A stretch of DNA of 62,823 nt from CAVVEQ01 sp963747315 (GCA_963747315.1 CAVVEQ010000009.1:1-62823), one strand, 5' to 3'; shown: positions 43,626 through 53,461, counted from the first letter of the stretch. Numbers and translations: made by a program. Notes: generated by a model from the letters alone, not told the origin.

Positions 43626-45214
43626 TCATGGATCTCTGCGACCTGCCTGCCTTTGAAATTGCCAGCCTGGTGAGGCAAAAGAAAGTCTCCGCCCAGGAGG
43701 TGCTTGAATCCACCTTCAAGCGTATCGAACAGGTGGAAGGACGAACAGGGTCCCTGGAACCGGGTGAGATCAGCACGGAGGATATGCAAAAGGTTCATTC
43801 CTTTATCACCCTTACCCGTGAATCCGCCCAAAAACAAGCGAACGAGGTGGATGCCCAAATTGCCCGCGGGGAGGATCCCGGACCCTTGGCTGGCGCACCG
43901 GTTTCAGTCAAGGATATTTTCTGCGTCAAGGGCACGCCCTCCACTGCCGCCTCGCGTATCCTGGCCAACTACTCAGCCCCCTATACCGCCACGCCAGTGG
44001 AGCGTCTTTTCCAAGCTGGCGCGGTGATGACCGGGAAAGCCAACCTGGATGAGTTCACTTACGGTTCCTCCTCGGAATCATCCGCCTTCCAACCCTGTCC
44101 GCGTAATCCCTGGGACCTGAATCGCGTGGCGGGTGGATCATCCGGCGGAAGCACAACTTCGGTGGCTGCCGGGGAATCTGCTCTCTCCCTGGGCACCGAT
44201 ACGGCCGGTTCCATCCGTCAACCGGCCGCCTTCTGCGGGGTGGTCGGACTTAAGCCCACCTATGGGCGGGTCTCCCGCTATGGATTGATCGCCTTCGGGT
44301 CCTCGCTCGACTGCCCGGGACCAGTTGCCCGAACCATCCGGGATGCCGCGTTAATGCTCCAGGTGATCGCCGGAAGCGACCCGCGCGATTCAACTTCCGC
44401 GACCACACCGGTTGGAGATTACCTGGAATCGCTCGAGAAGGGCGTAAAAGGGATGCGGATCGGTCTTTCTCCCGATTACTTCCGCATTTCCTACCCGGAT
44501 GCAGAGAGCGGGGAATACCGATCTCAGCCTCTTCCCGATGAAATCGCGCAAAGCATCCTTCGCGCAGCGGACCTATGTCGCACCCTCGGAGCAGAGATCA
44601 TCGATGACGTGCCCATGCCAAACACACGTTTCGGAATTCCTGCGTATTTTGTCATCAGCAGGGTGGAAGCTGCTTCCAACTTGCACCGCTTTGACGGGGT
44701 GAAATACGGGTATCGAACCCCTGAGGCAACCCCGGACCTGAAGAGCCTGTACCGAAAATCCCGCACCCAGGGTTTTGGCCCCCAGCCCAAGCTGCGCATT
44801 CTGATGGGTATGTATGTCAGCGCTGCTCAATACAGCCAGCAATACTACAACCGGGCGCTTAAGGTGCGGGCAATGATCCGGCATGATTTTGACCGGGCGT
44901 TCGATCCTGATGGATCTTATAAACTGGATGCCCTGCTTACACCCACCACGCCAACGACCGCCTTCGAGATTGGCAAGCTATACGGCGATTCGGTTCTGAT
45001 GCAGTATGCCGACCAGTTGACCGTGCCCGCCAACCATGCCGGCACCCCCGCCATCTCCCTTCCCGCCGGGTTGGATTCGCAGCGGTTACCGATCGGCATC
45101 CAGTTCCTGGGTGCGGATTTCCAGGAAGCAAAACTCCTGCGAATCGCCAGAGCCTTCGAGCAGGCCACTGAAGACGAAGCGTGGCGTAAGGAAAAGCCCA
45201 AGGTGCTGGGGTGA
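43622..45214 (+). CDS. gatA: Glutamyl-tRNA(Gln) amidotransferase subunit A
   Basis: A complete amidase of 530 residues if started at TTG 43622 or 528 from ATG 43628; GGAG in the gatC end serves either. The amidase signature AGGSSGGSTTSVAAGESALSLGTDTAGSIRQPAAFCGVVGLKPTYG with the Ser-cis-Ser-Lys triad (Lys in VSVKDIF) is intact. It releases ammonia from glutamine or asparagine for GatB. The stop TGA overlaps a GTG start of the next gene. Confidence 0.93.
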   Translation: MIMDLCDLPAFEIASLVRQKKVSAQEVLESTFKRIEQVEGRTGSLEPGEISTEDMQKVHSFITLTRESAQKQANEVDAQIARGEDPGPLAGAPVSVKDIFCVKGTPSTAASRILANYSAPYTATPVERLFQAGAVMTGKANLDEFTYGSSSESSAFQPCPRNPWDLNRVAGGSSGGSTTSVAAGESALSLGTDTAGSIRQPAAFCGVVGLKPTYGRVSRYGLIAFGSSLDCPGPVARTIRDAALMLQVIAGSDPRDSTSATTPVGDYLESLEKGVKGMRIGLSPDYFRISYPDAESGEYRSQPLPDEIAQSILRAADLCRTLGAEIIDDVPMPNTRFGIPAYFVISRVEAASNLHRFDGVKYGYRTPEATPDLKSLYRKSRTQGFGPQPKLRILMGMYVSAAQYSQQYYNRALKVRAMIRHDFDRAFDPDGSYKLDALLTPTTPTTAFEIGKLYGDSVLMQYADQLTVPANHAGTPAISLPAGLDSQRLPIGIQFLGADFQEAKLLRIARAFEQATEDEAWRKEKPKVLG

Positions 45215-46456
45215 ACCGTTCCCGGATCACAATCCTATTTATTCTGATCGCGATGGTATCCGCAGCCTGCCTGATCCCGCAGGAGATGGCAGCGTATATC
45301 CTCCCACCCACCGCAAGCACCACGCCCACACAATCACTCACACCGCCACCCAGCCTGACGCCATTCTTGCCGCTAACAATGACACCGCTGCCCAGCGCCT
45401 CCCCCTCATTCACCGCGGAAATATCTCCAAGCGCCACGCTAACGCCAATCACCTCCCTCACCGGATCGATCACCCATACTGCAAGTCAAACAACCACCCT
45501 CACCCTTCCAGGCACCACGCAATTTCCAACAGTAAGCAAGACCGCTACCCTATTCAGGTCCTTCACACCAACGAAAAAATCGGTCACAGCCTCCCGAACC
45601 TTCACCAAAACCCTTCCAGGACCAACATTAACCCGCACTTACACCCGAACGTCCAGGTCCTACATCAACTCCCACCCGTACGCGCACCCCCGGCCCCACC
45701 CTGACCGCTTCCCCGACCTACAGCAGCAGCCAGATCACGCCATCCGGGCCGGTGAGCGCAATGCAGCTCATCAACGCAATGAACCAGCTGCGGGTGGCGA
45801 ACGGTTATCCCGCGCTGCGGGTCAATGCCATCCTTAATGGAACCGCCCAATGGACGGCTGAATACATGGCAGCCAATCATTCGAACGGCCATATCGGCAA
45901 CGTATCCGGTCGGATCGCGGCTGCTGGTTTTGGCAACGGGGCAACCGTTTTTGCCACCGAGAACTGGGCACGCGGATTCACCACATTGCCACAGATCATG
46001 GCAGCCTGGGCAGATCCCCTCCATATGATCCCGGCAACCAATCCCTACCTCACCGATATCGGTGCGGGTGTTGCTACCGGCCCGTGGGGTCCCTATTACA
46101 TCCTGCACGCCGCCTATGCGGTAGGTCCGACTGTTGCGCCATCCAGGACACCAACCCGCACTCCCACGCGAACGCCTACACGCACGCCCACCCCAACGGT
46201 CACTATGCCACCTCCAACCAGCACGATCCCACCCACAGAGACTATCACTAAAACTCCGGAATCGACCGAGATCCCCAGCCAGACACCGACTGAAACGATG
46301 GAGCCATCCGGGTTTCTACCCGGATCAACTGTGGGAATTTTCGAAGCTGGTCAATCAAGGACTACGTGCGATCTTCCATCCTCCTGTCAGATGGAATCCT
46401 TACAGAGTGGGGCTTATAATTTCAGCTTTGAGACCTGCAAGCGGAGACGCACATGA
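45211..46456 (+). CDS. Exported CAP-domain (SCP/PR-1) lipoprotein with Thr/Pro-rich linkers (frame broken)
   Basis: GTG 45211 overlaps the gatA stop (GTGA). The first frame has a lipoprotein-type signal (ILFILIAMVSAACLIPQ) and a long Thr/Pro/Ser linker. Near 45648 a one-base change moves to the frame PGPTSTPTRTRTPGPTLT and then the CAP domain (MQLINAMNQLRVANGYPALR, AEYMAANHSNGHIG, ATENWARGF, TDIGAGVATGPWGPYYI), followed by a TRTPTRTP linker and a short tail. CAP domains bind lipids or act as proteases; none is assigned here. Its stop overlaps the gatB ATG by ATGA, so it is coupled on both sides. Confidence 0.8.
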
Positions 46457-47889
46457 CCGAGTACGAACCTGTCATCGGGTTGGAAACTCACATCCAGCTC
46501 AACACCGAATCCAAGATCTTCTGCTCCTGCAAGGCAGATTCCTGGGAGGATCCTGCGAACACCAACATCTGCCCGGTGTGCTGCGGGTTCCCGGGTGTAC
46601 TGCCAGTGTTGAACAAGGCAGTAGTAGAAAAAGCAGTCTTGCTTGCCCGGGCGATGCACTCCGATATCCGTGATGTATCCTACTTTGACCGCAAGAATTA
46701 TTTTTACCCTGATCTTCCCAAGGGATATCAGATCTCGCAGTTCGATCAATCCCTCGGGAGCGGCGGTTATCTTGAATTGCCCATGCCTGGCGGCGATCTC
46801 CGGCGTATCTCCATCCACAAGCTCCATATCGAAGAAGACGCCGGAAAAACCAAGAACGAGGGCGGTCGCAGAATGATCGATTTCAACCGCTGTGGAGTTC
46901 CTCTCATCGAAATGGTCACAGGCCCCGACCTGCGCTCTGCCGACGAAGCCGCCCAGTACCTTATCCGCCTGCGCCAGTTGCTACGCTGGCTTGGAATCTC
47001 CGAGGCGGATATGGAAAAGGGTCACCTGCGCTGTGATGCGAACGTTTCCATTCGCCCGATGGGTGCCGATCACCTGAACGCAAAGACCGAGATCAAGAAC
47101 GTGAATTCCATCGACGCCGTCCGCGAAGCGATCCTGACTGAGATCGAACGCCAGAAAACAGAGGTGTCCGCCGGGCGCAGGATCGAATCCTGGTCGCTGG
47201 AATGGGACGAGAATCGCAAGAAGCTTAAGAAAATGCGCTCCAAGGAAACTGAAGCCGATTACCGTTATTTCCGCGAACCGGATCTGCTACCCATAACCCT
47301 GGACGAAGCCTGGAAAAATGCGATCCTTACAAATTTCCCCGAATTACCCCTCGAGCGCAGAGGTCGTTTTATGCAGGATTATTCACTGCCCGCTTACGAT
47401 GCAGAAATACTCACATCCGAGCGCAGTCTTTCGGACTACTTTGAATCTGCCGTCAAGGCATACAGCGGGGACCCAAAAAAGGTTTCCAACTGGATGATGA
47501 ACGATATCCTCCGAACGATCAACGATCGCGGGATCACGTCGGCTGAATTGAAATTAACCCCCGCTTACCTGGCGGATTTGATCATCCTGGTTGATACCGG
47601 CAAGATCAACACTTCCACGGCGAAATCACTGCTTGAGAAGGTAGAATCGAGTGGTAAGAGCCCGGCTGCGATCGTCGAAGCGGAAGGGTTGGGACTGGTG
47701 AACGATGACGCCGCCATCCGCGCCGCCTGCGAAGAGGTGGTGGCTGAGAACCCGGGCGAGGTTGCCTCCTACAAAGCAGGAAAAACCACCCTGATGGGCT
47801 GGTTCGTCGGGCAGGTGATGCGCAAGATGCGCGGAAAGGCAGACCCCCAAATAGCCGGGAAGATCCTGGCTGAGATACTGCAATCCTGA
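46453..47889 (+). CDS. gatB: Aspartyl/glutamyl-tRNA amidotransferase subunit B
   Basis: A complete 478-residue GatB. Key parts: EPVIGLETHIQLNTESKIFC, zinc-cluster cysteines (CSCKADSW, CPVCCGFPG), the kinase-type active-site region, RRISIHKLHIEEDAGKTKN, DFNRCGVPLIEMVTGPDLRSA, and the C-terminal YqeY-like tail ending in AEILQS. With GatA and GatC it amidates misacylated Glu-tRNA(Gln) or Asp-tRNA(Asn). It overlaps the CAP gene and is followed 11 bases later by a GNAT gene. Confidence 0.95.
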   Translation: MTEYEPVIGLETHIQLNTESKIFCSCKADSWEDPANTNICPVCCGFPGVLPVLNKAVVEKAVLLARAMHSDIRDVSYFDRKNYFYPDLPKGYQISQFDQSLGSGGYLELPMPGGDLRRISIHKLHIEEDAGKTKNEGGRRMIDFNRCGVPLIEMVTGPDLRSADEAAQYLIRLRQLLRWLGISEADMEKGHLRCDANVSIRPMGADHLNAKTEIKNVNSIDAVREAILTEIERQKTEVSAGRRIESWSLEWDENRKKLKKMRSKETEADYRYFREPDLLPITLDEAWKNAILTNFPELPLERRGRFMQDYSLPAYDAEILTSERSLSDYFESAVKAYSGDPKKVSNWMMNDILRTINDRGITSAELKLTPAYLADLIILVDTGKINTSTAKSLLEKVESSGKSPAAIVEAEGLGLVNDDAAIRAACEEVVAENPGEVASYKAGKTTLMGWFVGQVMRKMRGKADPQIAGKILAEILQS

Positions 47890-47900
47890 ACATCCCCGGA

Positions 47901-48357
47901 ATGAACCAAAAGATCCGGATACGCCAGGCACGCGCAGGGGATCAAAAAACCATCCGGCGCATCATCCATGATGCGCGCATCAATCCGTTATCCCTTCACT
48001 GGCAGCATTTCATACTAGCCGTGGATGAGAACGACCGGATTTTGGGAACTGGACAGATCAAAACTCACCGCGATGGCAGCCGGGAACTGGCATCCATAGC
48101 GGTAATCCCCGCCTGGCAGGGGAAGGGTATCGCAACCCTCATAATCGATCAGCTGATAGCCGAAAATCCCCCACCGCTTTACCTCACCTGCCGTGCATCC
48201 CTGGGACCATTCTATGAAAAATTCGGTTTTTCACCGCTTCGATAGATCGGAAATGACAGGTTACTTTTCCCGCTTGCACCGGATCGGCGGTTTGATCTCC
48301 AGGCTGGGGCTGACCAGGGATGGGATGCTCGTAATGGGGAAATTCCAATCATCCTAA
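47901..48357 (+). CDS. GNAT-family N-acetyltransferase (frame broken near the end)
   Basis: The frame from ATG 47901 gives IRQARAGDQKTIRRIIHDARI and the acetyl-CoA motif ELASIAVIPAWQGKGIATLIIDQ, then FYEKFGFSPLR and a stop. The neighbouring frame continues, without a break in sense, through EMTGYFSRLHRIGGLISRLG to TAA 48355, giving the usual family length. A one-base change near 48236 is the likely cause. It acetylates an unknown substrate; it follows gatB by 11 bases. Confidence 0.75.
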
Positions 48358-48384
48358 TTAGAATCCATGCGGGGTCGCTTACGT

Positions 48385-48390
48385 TATAAT
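48385..48390 (+). promoter_or_regulatory. -10 hexamer TATAAT
   Basis: TATAAT ends 17 bases before the ATG at 48408. Ribosome site upstream of the ATG is weak. Confidence 0.4.
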
Positions 48391-48407
48391 TCGCTCACTT
48401 AATCAAT

Positions 48408-48887
48408 ATGAGCACAAAAAAATCCCCCTCCCCCGCAGAGGCCTTTTCCAAGTTGGAGGAAGCTGCCTACATCGCGCTGCAAATGTACTCGAATGTCCAT
48501 CGCGGCGCCGGGCACAATTCTCTCGTCTCCACCCGTTTGTTCGATCAATCCCGCGATGTGGTGCTGGATTACCTCGGGTTGGACACCCATGAATATGTGG
48601 TTGTTTTCGCCAACTCGCAGCGCGCGAAGGTGCTCAAAACCCTTCTCGAACCGGATGTTCTCCGGGAGGTCACCAGTCGGGAGATCGGGCTGCCACTCGG
48701 AGTTTGCGCGCTGGCAATCCGGAAAGATAAACTGCCAGAGGGAGTTCCCTACGAAACCGGCGGCGGCACGGTACGAGTGGTCTCGGAAAATCACGTTCTC
48801 TGGGCTGGCCCGCCGGACCGATTCGAGGCTGGCACCCCCGCGATCCTCAATATCATCGCCTTCGCTCGGGCGTTGCAGCCTAATTAA
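48408..48887 (+). CDS. Class-V aminotransferase-related half protein lacking the PLP core
   Basis: A 159-residue intact protein. Its first part, LQMYSNVHRGAGHNSLVSTRLF..SRDVVLDYLGL, matches the SufS lead around VHRGIHTLS. Its second part, YETGGGTVRVVSENHVLWAGPPDRFEAGTPAI, matches the SufS loop GGGSMI...WRFEAGTPN. The ~130 residues between, including the PLP lysine and the substrate core, are absent. The next gene lacks just these two loops. In SufS-type dimers these loops reach into the partner's active site, so the two genes may encode a heteromer. Or it is a remnant of a duplicated gene. Confidence 0.65.
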   Translation: MSTKKSPSPAEAFSKLEEAAYIALQMYSNVHRGAGHNSLVSTRLFDQSRDVVLDYLGLDTHEYVVVFANSQRAKVLKTLLEPDVLREVTSREIGLPLGVCALAIRKDKLPEGVPYETGGGTVRVVSENHVLWAGPPDRFEAGTPAILNIIAFARALQPN

Positions 48888-48945
48888 ACAAAACCCACAG
48901 ACGTTTAACCAGAAGACGGGTGACCATAAGAAACTCATTACGCAG

Positions 48946-50357
48946 ATGAAAAAACCGGCACCCGCTGGCAAGCAGGGAAAAGCATTGCTCACCTGGCTTA
49001 AACCCCGGCTGGTGGGCAGGAATGTGCTCGTGCCCACAGAAATGGGTAAGATCCCATACACGAACCTGGATAACGGCGCCAGCACCCCCAGCTTCGAGCC
49101 TGTTTGGGAATGCTTCCGCCAGGCGCTACATCTCCCGGAATCCGAATATGGAGCCCTCACCCAGGAGGCAAGAAAGATTTGTTTAGATTTTGTTGGCGCC
49201 CCGGCAAAAGAATACGAGCTGATCTTCACCTCCAACACAACGGAGGGGTTGAACACCTTCGCCCGGTTGGCATCCGCATCCCTTAAAAAGGGGAGGAGAT
49301 GCTCGTGCTCAATTCGCTGATCGAGCATAACTCGAACGAGCTTCCCTGGCGCTGCACCCCAGGGTTGAGCCTGGTCCGCCTGGAAGCCGATGGGGATGGC
49401 TTCATTGATATCTCAAGGCTGGAAAAGCTCCTTAGTGAGCATAACCCCCAGGGAAGTGTTGAAAAGCCCGTTCGCTGGGTTTCGATAAGCGGAGCCTCCA
49501 ATGTGTTGGGCGCTTTGAACGACCTGGAGGCGATCAGCGCGGTCACCCACAAATACGGGGCGAAATTGCTCGTGGATGCCGCCCAGTTGATCGCCCACAG
49601 ATCGATCCAAATGCAGAGCAGCGACATTGATGCCCTGGTTTTTTCGGGGCACAAGGTCTATGCGCCTTTCGGCGCTGGCGCACTGATCCTGCGGAAAACA
49701 GCGTTCCGCATGGATCAGAAAATGGTAGCTGGTTTGAAATCCTCTGGAGAGGAAAACGTCGCCGGCATCGCCAGCCTGGCTGCTGTATTCAGCCTGCTCT
49801 CGCAGATCGGTATGGATATCGTTGAAGAGGACGAGCGTGTTCTCACCATTCAGCTGCTGGATGGCTTGCAGTCCATCCCCGGAGTGGAGGTCTACGGAAT
49901 CCGCGATGGCTTTCATCCCAGGATACACCGACGCAGCGGCGTGGTCACCCTGGAACTCGGAGATATGCCTTTCAACATCGCCTCAAACCGGCTGGCCGAG
50001 GTGGGCGGGATAGGTGTGCGCAGTGGTTGTTTTTGCTCCCACCTGCTGGTCAAGCGTCTCTTGAAAGTGGGCGCTTTCCGCGCGCGCCTGGTGGATATTG
50101 GATTCACCTTCCTCAGCCGCTTCACCAAACTGGTCATGCCCGGCCTGGTACGCATCAGTATCGGGCTGGAAAACACACCGGAAGAGATCGGGCACTGCCT
50201 GGAAACTGTGCGCAAGGTGATCTCTGAAAAACAGCCCTGGTATAACCGCATGATCGCCCGCAGCCATAACGGCTCGCCCTTCTTCAAGCCTGCCCCTATT
50301 GCGGCGGTGATGGAAACCTATGTGGAAGAGATCTGCGGTCAGGTGTTTGAGCGCTGA
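48946..50357 (+). CDS. Class-V aminotransferase / cysteine desulfurase-like protein (frame broken once)
   Basis: From ATG 48946 (MKKPAPAGKQGKALLTW) the frame runs to about 49296, where a missing G in GGGG shifts it; the next frame continues from EEMLVLNSLIEHNSN to the stop at 50357. The protein has the SufS landmarks IPYTNLDNGASTPS, SNTTEGLN, SNVLGALNDLEAI, VDAAQL and the PLP lysine in FSGHKVYAPFGAGAL, and RSGCFCSH where the first Cys fits the persulfide position. It lacks the VHRG and FEAGTP loops found in the adjacent gene. A 40-residue extension follows the core. Likely transfers or removes sulfur or an amino group from an unknown substrate. Confidence 0.75.
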
Positions 50358-50470
50358 CCATTTACAGGGATATTTCATTCGCGAAAAGTCCCCGGATCAA
50401 TTCACCATCTCCGCAACCAGTCCGGACCTTTGCACGTATATTTTCCTGAAGATCAATTAAGGAGATCAAA

Positions 50471-50674
50471 ATGGCTTCTGAACCGAAAAAGTTGTACCGT
50501 TCCCGTAACAGCAGGATGATATCCGGAGTCTGCGGCGGACTTGCAGAATACCTGAACATTGACCCGGTGGTCGTACGACTGATTTTTGTGATCACGGCCA
50601 TTTTCGGGGCCAGCATCGGATTCTGGGTGTATATCATCATGTGGATCGCAGTCCCGGAGCAGCCAGCCCAATAG
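50471..50674 (+). CDS. PspC-domain protein
   Basis: A 67-residue protein of the PspC type: basic lead (MASEPKKLYRSRNSRMISGVCGGLAEYLNID), then one long membrane helix (PVVVRLIFVITAIFGASIGFWVYIIMWIAVP). The motif ISGVCGGLAEYLNIDPVVVRL is the family core. In E. coli PspC acts in the phage-shock response; short versions like this are widespread and unassigned. AAGGAGAT precedes the ATG. Confidence 0.9.
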   Translation: MASEPKKLYRSRNSRMISGVCGGLAEYLNIDPVVVRLIFVITAIFGASIGFWVYIIMWIAVPEQPAQ

Positions 50675-50686
50675 CCGTTTGACCCG

Positions 50687-51076
50687 ATGATCATCTACCT
50701 GACGCACTGCTCGAAGGATAAATCCGCGCAGGCAAAAGAAAGCGGCGGTAGGCTGACCCCGGATAAGCTCTACACCGATCCAGGCTTGCTTGCCTTTATC
50801 CAACGCTGCCGGCAAACCGGCTCTCACTGGGCGATCCTTTCGGATAAATACGGGGTGTTCTTCCCGTGGGAATCCCACAAGTATTACGAAAAACCGCCGT
50901 CTTCCGTCACACCGGATGAAGAAACCGCGATCATGAATGATCTCCACACCCGGCTTTCTGAGTACGGGGAGATCCGCTTCTTCATCCGCCGTGAGACCTT
51001 TCACCCCTTTTACGAAAGGGTATTAATGAACGGGAAACTGGCAGGCAGGGTAATTTTCTTCGAGGACCTTGAGTAG
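50687..51076 (+). CDS. DUF6884-like protein
   Basis: A 129-residue protein opening MIIYLTHCSKDKSAQ, with SHWAILSDKYGVFFPWE and KYYEKPP. The start motif CSK.K.....A, a Ser/Asp-Lys-Tyr-Gly strand and the ...ERVL tail fit the DUF6884-type (YaaA/DUF-like) proteins of unknown function, so this call is tentative. It starts 12 bases after the PspC-like gene and is followed by a shared terminator. Confidence 0.55.
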   Translation: MIIYLTHCSKDKSAQAKESGGRLTPDKLYTDPGLLAFIQRCRQTGSHWAILSDKYGVFFPWESHKYYEKPPSSVTPDEETAIMNDLHTRLSEYGEIRFFIRRETFHPFYERVLMNGKLAGRVIFFEDLE

Positions 51077-51083
51077 ATTAAGA

Positions 51084-51111
51084 AAAAAGAACCGGCTTAG
51101 TCCGGTTCTTT
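51084..51111. terminator. Bidirectional terminator
   Basis: AAAGAACCGG and CCGGTTCTTT pair around CTTAGT. The stop codon of the convergent HIT-domain gene lies in the loop. Confidence 0.75.
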
Positions 51112-51588
51112 ATCCCATATTTCTTTGAGCCGCCTATAAGTATCTTCAAGCGACTCGGGGATCACCCTCATTTCCCCAACTGTCGACATATAGTTCGCAT
51201 CCCCACCCCAGCGGGGTACCACGTGGAAATGGACGTGCCCGGTGACCCCTGCCCCGGCTGCAGTGCCGAGATTAGCGCCAACATTGAACCCATCGGCGCA
51301 GTACACCTTTGCGATCACCCTGGTGGCAAGGTTAATCCCCTCCATCAGCTCCGCCCGGTCGGATGCATCCAACTCGGTGTAGGATGCCTTATGGTCAATC
51401 GGCACTACCATCACATGCCCGCTCGTGTAGGGGTAGCGGTTTAAGATCACAAAAATCCGGTCGCCCCGGTAGATCACCAGGTTTTCGATCCCGTCGGTTT
51501 TTTTCAGCGCGTTACAAAAAATGCAGCCTTCTTCGCGTTCGGTGCGCTGAATGAACTTGATGCGCCAAGGCGCCCAAAGGTGTTTCAT
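51097..51588 (-). CDS. HIT-family hydrolase/transferase
   Basis: A 163-residue protein from ATG 51588, which the family start MKHLWAPWRIKFI supports. It has CIFCNALKK (zinc-type Cys pair of the AP4A phosphorylase/HIT group), DRIFVILNRYPYTSGHVMVVP and the catalytic HVHFHVVPRW. The long length and the C-terminal part agree with diadenosine tetraphosphate phosphorylase-like HIT proteins (Rv2613c type). It cleaves or transfers nucleoside polyphosphates. Confidence 0.88.
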   Translation of the reverse strand: MKHLWAPWRIKFIQRTEREEGCIFCNALKKTDGIENLVIYRGDRIFVILNRYPYTSGHVMVVPIDHKASYTELDASDRAELMEGINLATRVIAKVYCADGFNVGANLGTAAGAGVTGHVHFHVVPRWGGDANYMSTVGEMRVIPESLEDTYRRLKEIWDKEPD

Positions 51589-51735
51589 GTAACTTCCCGG
51601 TTGGTCAGGTGTTTCATTTATATGGAAGGATTTTAATCGAGAACTACCTTCTATCAAAGGGGCAGGTTGCCTTGACCAGTGAATTCACATTCGATAAAAT
51701 GACTCCAATATCTCCGAATCACATAAAAGGAAAAT

Positions 51736-52662
51736 ATGAGCCTGAAAACCCTGATCATTCTTAATCCCACAGCAGGAAAAGGATCGGCCGGACGGAAAAA
51801 GAACGAGATTTCCGAGTATTGTAAAGCGATCGGGTTGGATTTTGACCTGGTGGAGACCGAGCGTCCCGGGCACGCCATTGAATTGACTGGTCGGGCAGTT
51901 GCGGATGGTTACGAGGTTATCGTAGCTGCTGGCGGCGATGGCACCTCGAACGAAGTGATCAACGGCATGATGCTGGCCAAGCGTGCCGGGGTGGGCAGCG
52001 CAGTGATGGGCGTTCTCCCGGTAGGGCGGGGAAATGATTTCGCCTTCAGCATGTACATTCCAACAGACTGGAAAAAAGCCGCCGACCTGTTGATGAACCC
52101 GCCGCGAAAGCCATTGGATATCGGATTCGTGATCAGCGAATACTTCCCCGATGGCCGCTATTTTGGCAACGGGGTCGGGATCGGTTTCGACGCCGTGGTC
52201 GGGTTTGTGGCTGCTCGCAGCAAGCTGAGCGGGATCATGTCCTACCTGGTGGCAGCCATCAAAACCATCTACATTTTTTACACCGCGCCGAAGGTGCGCG
52301 TGGAGCTGGACGACCGCGAACTTACCCTCAACACACTGATGGTCTCCATCATGAACGGCCGGAGGATGGGGGGAAGCTTCCAGATGGCGCCCGAGTCGAA
52401 AAGCGACGATGGGGTTTTTGACCTGTGCATCGCCGGAGAGGTAAGCCGCGGAAAGATATTTGCCTTAATTCCCAAATTCATGAACGGCACCCAGGGAAAC
52501 CACCCGGCTGTGCAGTTTCTGCGCTCGCGTAATGTTACTGTGACCGCTGTTGAGGGCGTTCTCCCCGCTCACGCGGATGGCGAGACGCTCTGCGTGGAAG
52601 GCAAGCGGCTGGTGGTGGAACTGCTCCCCGGCCAATTCGACCTGATCACCCCTGGCGCATGA
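51736..52662 (+). CDS. Diacylglycerol kinase-family lipid kinase
   Basis: A 308-residue protein. It begins ILNPTAGKGSAGRKK, and the nucleotide-binding GGDGTSNEVINGM lies near residue 66. The substrate part has GRGNDFAFSM and GFVISEYFPDGRYFGNGVGIGFDAVVG. C-terminal HADGE closes the active site. It phosphorylates diacylglycerol or a related lipid. The overlap ATGA with plsC (next gene) makes phosphatidic-acid metabolism likely. Confidence 0.9.
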   Translation: MSLKTLIILNPTAGKGSAGRKKNEISEYCKAIGLDFDLVETERPGHAIELTGRAVADGYEVIVAAGGDGTSNEVINGMMLAKRAGVGSAVMGVLPVGRGNDFAFSMYIPTDWKKAADLLMNPPRKPLDIGFVISEYFPDGRYFGNGVGIGFDAVVGFVAARSKLSGIMSYLVAAIKTIYIFYTAPKVRVELDDRELTLNTLMVSIMNGRRMGGSFQMAPESKSDDGVFDLCIAGEVSRGKIFALIPKFMNGTQGNHPAVQFLRSRNVTVTAVEGVLPAHADGETLCVEGKRLVVELLPGQFDLITPGA

Positions 52663-53342
52663 GATACCTCTTCCGCGATTTCGTCACCCGCATTATCAAA
52701 GCCATCATTGAAACAATTTGTATCGTCCACAGCGAGGAATTAAAAAAGGTTCCCTTTAAGGGACCTTTTATTTTGGCTGCCAACCACATCAATTTCATGG
52801 AAGCGGTGATTTTTTTCACCTTCACTCCACCCAGACCCATCACCGGCATCGCCAAGGTGGAAACCTGGGATAGCCCCATTCTGGGACCGCTTTTTTCGTT
52901 GTGGGGCGCGATCCCGATCAAACGCGGGGAAGCTGACCGGGCGGCCTATGATGCCTGCATGCAGGCGCTGGAGGAAAAGAAGATCCTGGCGATCCTTCCG
53001 GAAGGCACCCGCAGCGGGAACGGGCTGCTGCAGAAGGGACAGCCGGGGATCGTCCTGCTTGCCGCGCGAAGCGGGCTGCCCATCCTGCCGGGGGTCGTCT
53101 GGGGGCAGGAACATTTCTGGCACAACCTGCGCCGCTTCAAACGCACCGAGATCTTTATTCGGGTTGGCGAACCTTTCAAATTGAAGACTGATGGAATGTC
53201 CTTTGACCGCGATACCCGCCAGCGGATGGCGGACGAGGTGATGTTCCGCATGGCGGAGCTGATGCCGGAGAAATACAGGGGCGAGTACACGGATCTGAGC
53301 AAGTCGGATGCCTCGCTCTGGGCGCCACATTCTTTTAAGTAG
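52659..53342 (+). CDS. plsC: 1-acyl-glycerol-3-phosphate acyltransferase (PlsC-like)
   Basis: A 227-residue protein. Motif I reads NHINFMEA (Glu instead of Asp in HX4D), motif II GAIPIKRG, motif III LPEGTRSGNGLLQKGQPG and a final GLPILPGVVWG. These are the PlsC family motifs; the Asp-to-Glu change may alter activity. It would acylate lysophosphatidic acid. ATG 52659 overlaps the diacylglycerol kinase stop. The initiator tRNA follows 48 bases later. Confidence 0.85.
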   Translation: MRYLFRDFVTRIIKAIIETICIVHSEELKKVPFKGPFILAANHINFMEAVIFFTFTPPRPITGIAKVETWDSPILGPLFSLWGAIPIKRGEADRAAYDACMQALEEKKILAILPEGTRSGNGLLQKGQPGIVLLAARSGLPILPGVVWGQEHFWHNLRRFKRTEIFIRVGEPFKLKTDGMSFDRDTRQRMADEVMFRMAELMPEKYRGEYTDLSKSDASLWAPHSFK

Positions 53343-53389
53343 TTCTAACTTGACGCTTCCGCCAGGGGAGGGTATACTCCACCTCGCGA

Positions 53390-53461
<72 letters not shown>

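Noticed and set aside
45211..46290. Tandem DNA repeats in the TPT-coding regions as a mobile element or CRISPR
   Set aside because: The repetition follows codons for Thr-Pro linkers in the CAP protein and the 42776 protein; no DNA-level unit is kept.
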